A DNA stretch of 64,000 nucleotides from Brumimicrobium ulvae (GTDB lineage Bacteria; Bacteroidota; Bacteroidia; Flavobacteriales_D; Crocinitomicaceae), in the NCBI RefSeq assembly GCF_947504225.1, contig NZ_CANNGT010000009.1:1-64000 (forward strand), read 5' to 3'. Under the pieces are notes generated by a model that was given only the letters and a program-made list of their open reading frames with translations, made no database searches and was not told where the DNA came from. The position numbers were made by a program, and so were the translations under genes. This document shows, one piece after another, positions 61,774-64,000 of the stretch. Each line of letters starts with the position of its first letter. Within the stretch, counting starts at the first letter, position 1.

Positions 61774-62486
61774 TGGCCATGAAAGGAATTCAAAGTGGTA
61801 TTCTCCTTAAAAAACTCAACTACAGCGAAACGAGTCTTATTCTACACTTTTTTACTTTAGAAGATGGATTTCAAGCCTACATCTTTCAAGGAGGGAAAAA
61901 GAAAAAAGGAAATACTTTACAAGCTTTAAGTATCGTCGAAATTACTGCCTATCGAAGGGAAGATAGTGATTTGGGGAAAATAACAGAAATTAATTCGCTT
62001 TTTGTACCGCAAACTATTCCTTATCATCCGCTAAAAAGTGGATTGGCTTTTTTTATGACTGAGGTGCTGTCTTACGTGCTTCAAAGAAGTGATAAAGATC
62101 CTGAAATGTACACGTTTTTAGAACATGAAATCAAATGGATTGATGATTCCGACGAATTGACCAACTATCCCATCTGGTTCCTCCTTAAACTGGCTGATGA
62201 AATAGGGATTGGAATAAATGTAGAAAACCCAAATGGATTAACCTTCGACTTACAAGATGGTGTGATTTCAAATCAAACCCCAAGTAGTCACATATTTGTA
62301 AATGATGAAGTTGTTCCTATTCTAATTCAATTGTTAGACAGTCAAAAAACAGAAATGTTGGCAAAACATATTCATAAAACCCATAGAAGGCATATCGTAG
62401 ATCACTTGATCAGTTATTATAAAATTCACATTAGTGGTTTTAAAACTCCAAAATCCCTTCAAGTAATGCAGACAATCTTTGAATAA
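61773..62486 (+). CDS. recO: DNA repair protein RecO
   Basis: A 237-residue recombination mediator that loads RecA with RecR. The N-terminal OB-fold (GIVLKKLNYSETSLILHFFT-like start, YIFQGGKKKKGNTLQALSIV) and the helical C-terminal domain (FFMTEVLSYVLQRSDKDPEM) match Bacteroidota RecO. The zinc-site cysteines found in some RecO are not visible, which is normal for this group. The ATG overlaps the porZ stop by one base; an internal ATG two codons later could also serve. The pair are co-transcribed. Confidence 0.92.
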   Translation: MAMKGIQSGILLKKLNYSETSLILHFFTLEDGFQAYIFQGGKKKKGNTLQALSIVEITAYRREDSDLGKITEINSLFVPQTIPYHPLKSGLAFFMTEVLSYVLQRSDKDPEMYTFLEHEIKWIDDSDELTNYPIWFLLKLADEIGIGINVENPNGLTFDLQDGVISNQTPSSHIFVNDEVVPILIQLLDSQKTEMLAKHIHKTHRRHIVDHLISYYKIHISGFKTPKSLQVMQTIFE

Positions 62487-62571
62487 GCTGGTTTAAACGA
62501 AAAATGAATGAGATAAATCATCATTTTAGAGGAAAACAATAGAAGCTTATATGTGTTAAACAAAGAATGGT

Positions 62572-62579
62572 TAATTTTG
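62572..62579 (+). promoter_or_regulatory. -7 box upstream of the ferredoxin-NADP reductase gene
   Basis: TAATTTTG is an exact TAnnTTTG match 28 bases before the ATG at 62608, in the 121-base gap after recO. Confidence 0.4.
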
Positions 62580-62607
62580 TGAACCAATATGATTTATACA
62601 TAAGAAT

Positions 62608-63618
62608 ATGATTAAAACAGATATAATTATAATAGGTGCCGGTCCAGTTGGATTGTTCACTATTTTTGAGGCAGGATTATTAAAGTTAAAATGTCATTTA
62701 ATTGATTCATTGCCACAACCAGGAGGTCAATGTTCTGAGATATACCCTAAAAAACCGATTTATGACATCCCAGGATTTCCTTCTATTTTAGCTGGAGACC
62801 TAGTGGATAACCTTATGGAACAAGCAGCGCCATTTAAACCCGGATTTACGCTAGGAGAAGCGGCTGTGAAAATTGAAAAGGTAGAAGAAAATAAGTTTAT
62901 TGTAACCACAGATAAAGGAACCCAACACGAAGCTCCAATTGTTATGATTGCCGGTGGACTAGGTGTATTTGAACCCCGTAAACCGCCTATCGAAAACTTA
63001 GAGGATTACGAAGATAAAGGTGTGGAATACATCATCAAAGACCCTGAATTTTACCGTGGAAAAGAGTGTGTGATTTCTGGTGGTGGTGACTCGGCATTGG
63101 ACTGGGCAATTTTCTTGGTGGAAAAAAATATTGCATCGAAAGTTTCATTGGTACACAGAAGAAGTTCTTTTAGAGGACACTTAGACTCTGTACAAAAAGT
63201 GATGGACTTAGCCGAAGCGGGTAAAATAAATCTTTTAACGGATAGAGAAGTTGTTGGAATTGGTGGTGATGGAAAAGTTGAAAATGTGACCATCAGACAC
63301 AAAACAGAAGGTGATGTGGTGGTGCCAACAGACCATTTTATTCCTTTGTTTGGTTTGAAACCTTCATTGGGTCCAATTGCAGATTGGGGCTTAGAAATTG
63401 AGAAAAATGCAATTAAAGTTGATACCACAGATTATTCAACAAATATTCCAGGTATTTATGCAATTGGAGATGTAAATACTTATGTTGGGAAATTAAAATT
63501 GATTCTATGTGGTTTCCACGAAGGTACAATTGCTGTTCAATCTGCTTTTGCACGAATTCATCCCGATAAAAAGAACATCCTGAAATATACAACAGTAAAC
63601 GGAGTTCAAGGATTTTAA
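62608..63618 (+). CDS. Ferredoxin-NADP reductase, thioredoxin-reductase-like (type 2)
   Basis: A 336-residue flavoprotein that passes electrons between NADPH and ferredoxin or flavodoxin. The FAD motif is GAGPVG (10-15), followed by PQPGGQCSEIYPKKPIYDIPGF, the hallmark of the YumC-type FNR. The NADPH motif is ISGGGDSALDWAIFLV and the second FAD motif is NIPGIYAIGDVNTYVGKLKLI. The redox CxxC of thioredoxin reductase is absent, which is what separates the two families. It is followed 24 bases later by the exonuclease III gene. Confidence 0.93.
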   Translation: MIKTDIIIIGAGPVGLFTIFEAGLLKLKCHLIDSLPQPGGQCSEIYPKKPIYDIPGFPSILAGDLVDNLMEQAAPFKPGFTLGEAAVKIEKVEENKFIVTTDKGTQHEAPIVMIAGGLGVFEPRKPPIENLEDYEDKGVEYIIKDPEFYRGKECVISGGGDSALDWAIFLVEKNIASKVSLVHRRSSFRGHLDSVQKVMDLAEAGKINLLTDREVVGIGGDGKVENVTIRHKTEGDVVVPTDHFIPLFGLKPSLGPIADWGLEIEKNAIKVDTTDYSTNIPGIYAIGDVNTYVGKLKLILCGFHEGTIAVQSAFARIHPDKKNILKYTTVNGVQGF

Positions 63619-63642
63619 TCACGTCTAAAAACGAATAGTATT

Positions 63643-64000
63643 ATGGCGAAGTTAGTTTCTTTTAATGTGAATGGTATTCGTGCCATCATGAAAAAAGATT
63701 TCGAAGCAGATATGAAGGCTTTGAACCCTGATGTTTTGTGTTTACAAGAAACAAAAGCACAAGACGATCAAGTGCAGGAAGCATTAGCCTCTTTTAAGGA
63801 TTATCATATTGTTTCTAACTCTGCAGTGAAAAAGGGATATTCAGGTACGGCTATCATGAGTAAAGAAAAACCTTTGGATGTTATTTTTGATATTGGAGTA
63901 GAAGAACATGATCAAGAAGGCCGTGTGATTACAGCTGAGTTTAAAGATTACTACCTCACTGTTGTCTATGTTCCCAATTCTGGAAGTGACTTAAAAAGAT
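63643..64000 (+). CDS. xth: Exodeoxyribonuclease III, cut off by the window end
   Basis: The first 119 codons of an ExoIII/AP endonuclease. The start MAKLVSFNVNGIRAIMKKDF and the metal-site LCLQETKAQDDQV (Glu of QETK) are typical, followed by KGYSGTAIMSKEKP, QEGRVITAEF and YVPNSG. This enzyme nicks DNA at abasic sites in base-excision repair. The rest, including the catalytic Asp-His pair, lies beyond 64000. Confidence 0.95.
   Translation, partial: MAKLVSFNVNGIRAIMKKDFEADMKALNPDVLCLQETKAQDDQVQEALASFKDYHIVSNSAVKKGYSGTAIMSKEKPLDVIFDIGVEEHDQEGRVITAEFKDYYLTVVYVPNSGSDLKR

Overview
The window reads as a chromosomal segment of a Bacteroidota bacterium, most likely a marine or aquatic member of Flavobacteriales; a Crocinitomicaceae-like placement is only a guess. 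The grounds are AT-rich DNA, type IX secretion (T9SS) sorting domains of types A and B, a PorZ-like protein, promoters with the Bacteroidota -7 box TAnnTTTG and few Shine-Dalgarno sites, LytS/LytTR and TPR-LuxR signalling proteins, a YtxJ (bacillithiol) protein, and many lipoproteins with SSC-type ends. I see no prophage, insertion sequence, CRISPR array or rRNA operon. The content is mostly core genome plus secreted and envelope proteins. No stretch over about 300 bases lacks a gene.

Layout. 1-6.6 kb: a GNAT pseudogene with an in-frame stop, a secreted protein, an exported peptide-deformylase-like protein, an AddB-like nuclease and asd, with a 26-bp perfect palindrome just after asd. 6.8-13 kb: a lamin-tail cell-surface protein, then the reverse-strand cluster pheS-ytxJ-glutamine cyclotransferase, then two tandem paralogous lipoproteins. 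13-16 kb: tRNA-Ser(GGA) and an ExbB / four-TM protein / ExbD / ExbD energy-transducing operon. 16-22.5 kb (reverse): mreB-mreC-mreD-mrdA-rodA-CPBP protease, the cell-elongation operon with overlapping genes. 22.5-29.6 kb: purH, a truncated haemoglobin, two tandem OmpA-family proteins, a polyprenyl diphosphate synthase, ywbE, and a universal stress protein with a small lipoprotein. 29.9-36.4 kb: a TPR histidine kinase with its LytTR regulator, a GT39-like glycosyltransferase, a DUF4476 protein and bioY. 36.6-48.8 kb (mostly reverse): leuS, a type-B T9SS surface protein, an ELWxxDGT-repeat protein, a TPR-LuxR regulator, and a PNGase-F-like enzyme carrying a LamG domain and a T9SS type-A tail. 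49-55.2 kb: AlkD-like, a biotin carrier protein, an M1 aminopeptidase, two tandem acidic lipoproteins, and a transglutaminase-like lipoprotein. 55.3-64 kb: an ABC-F ATPase, a lipoprotein with a DEAD-box helicase, porZ-recO, a type-2 ferredoxin-NADP reductase, and the start of an exonuclease III gene.

How the genes fit together. The ExbBD complex would energise outer-membrane import. PorZ, the PNGase-F-like enzyme and the type-B surface protein belong to T9SS-dependent secretion and surface anchoring. The mre operon runs lateral wall synthesis. The remaining genes are housekeeping (translation, purine, lysine/threonine, isoprenoid and DNA repair). Nothing here is an obvious new defence or biosynthetic system. 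The best candidates for undescribed biology are the PNGase-F protein split by a LamG domain, the ExbBD operon with an unknown four-TM subunit and an enlarged ExbD, the exported deformylase-like protein, the duplicated lipoprotein and OmpA pairs, and the recurrent -7 box exactly four bases before ATG, which suggests leaderless mRNAs.
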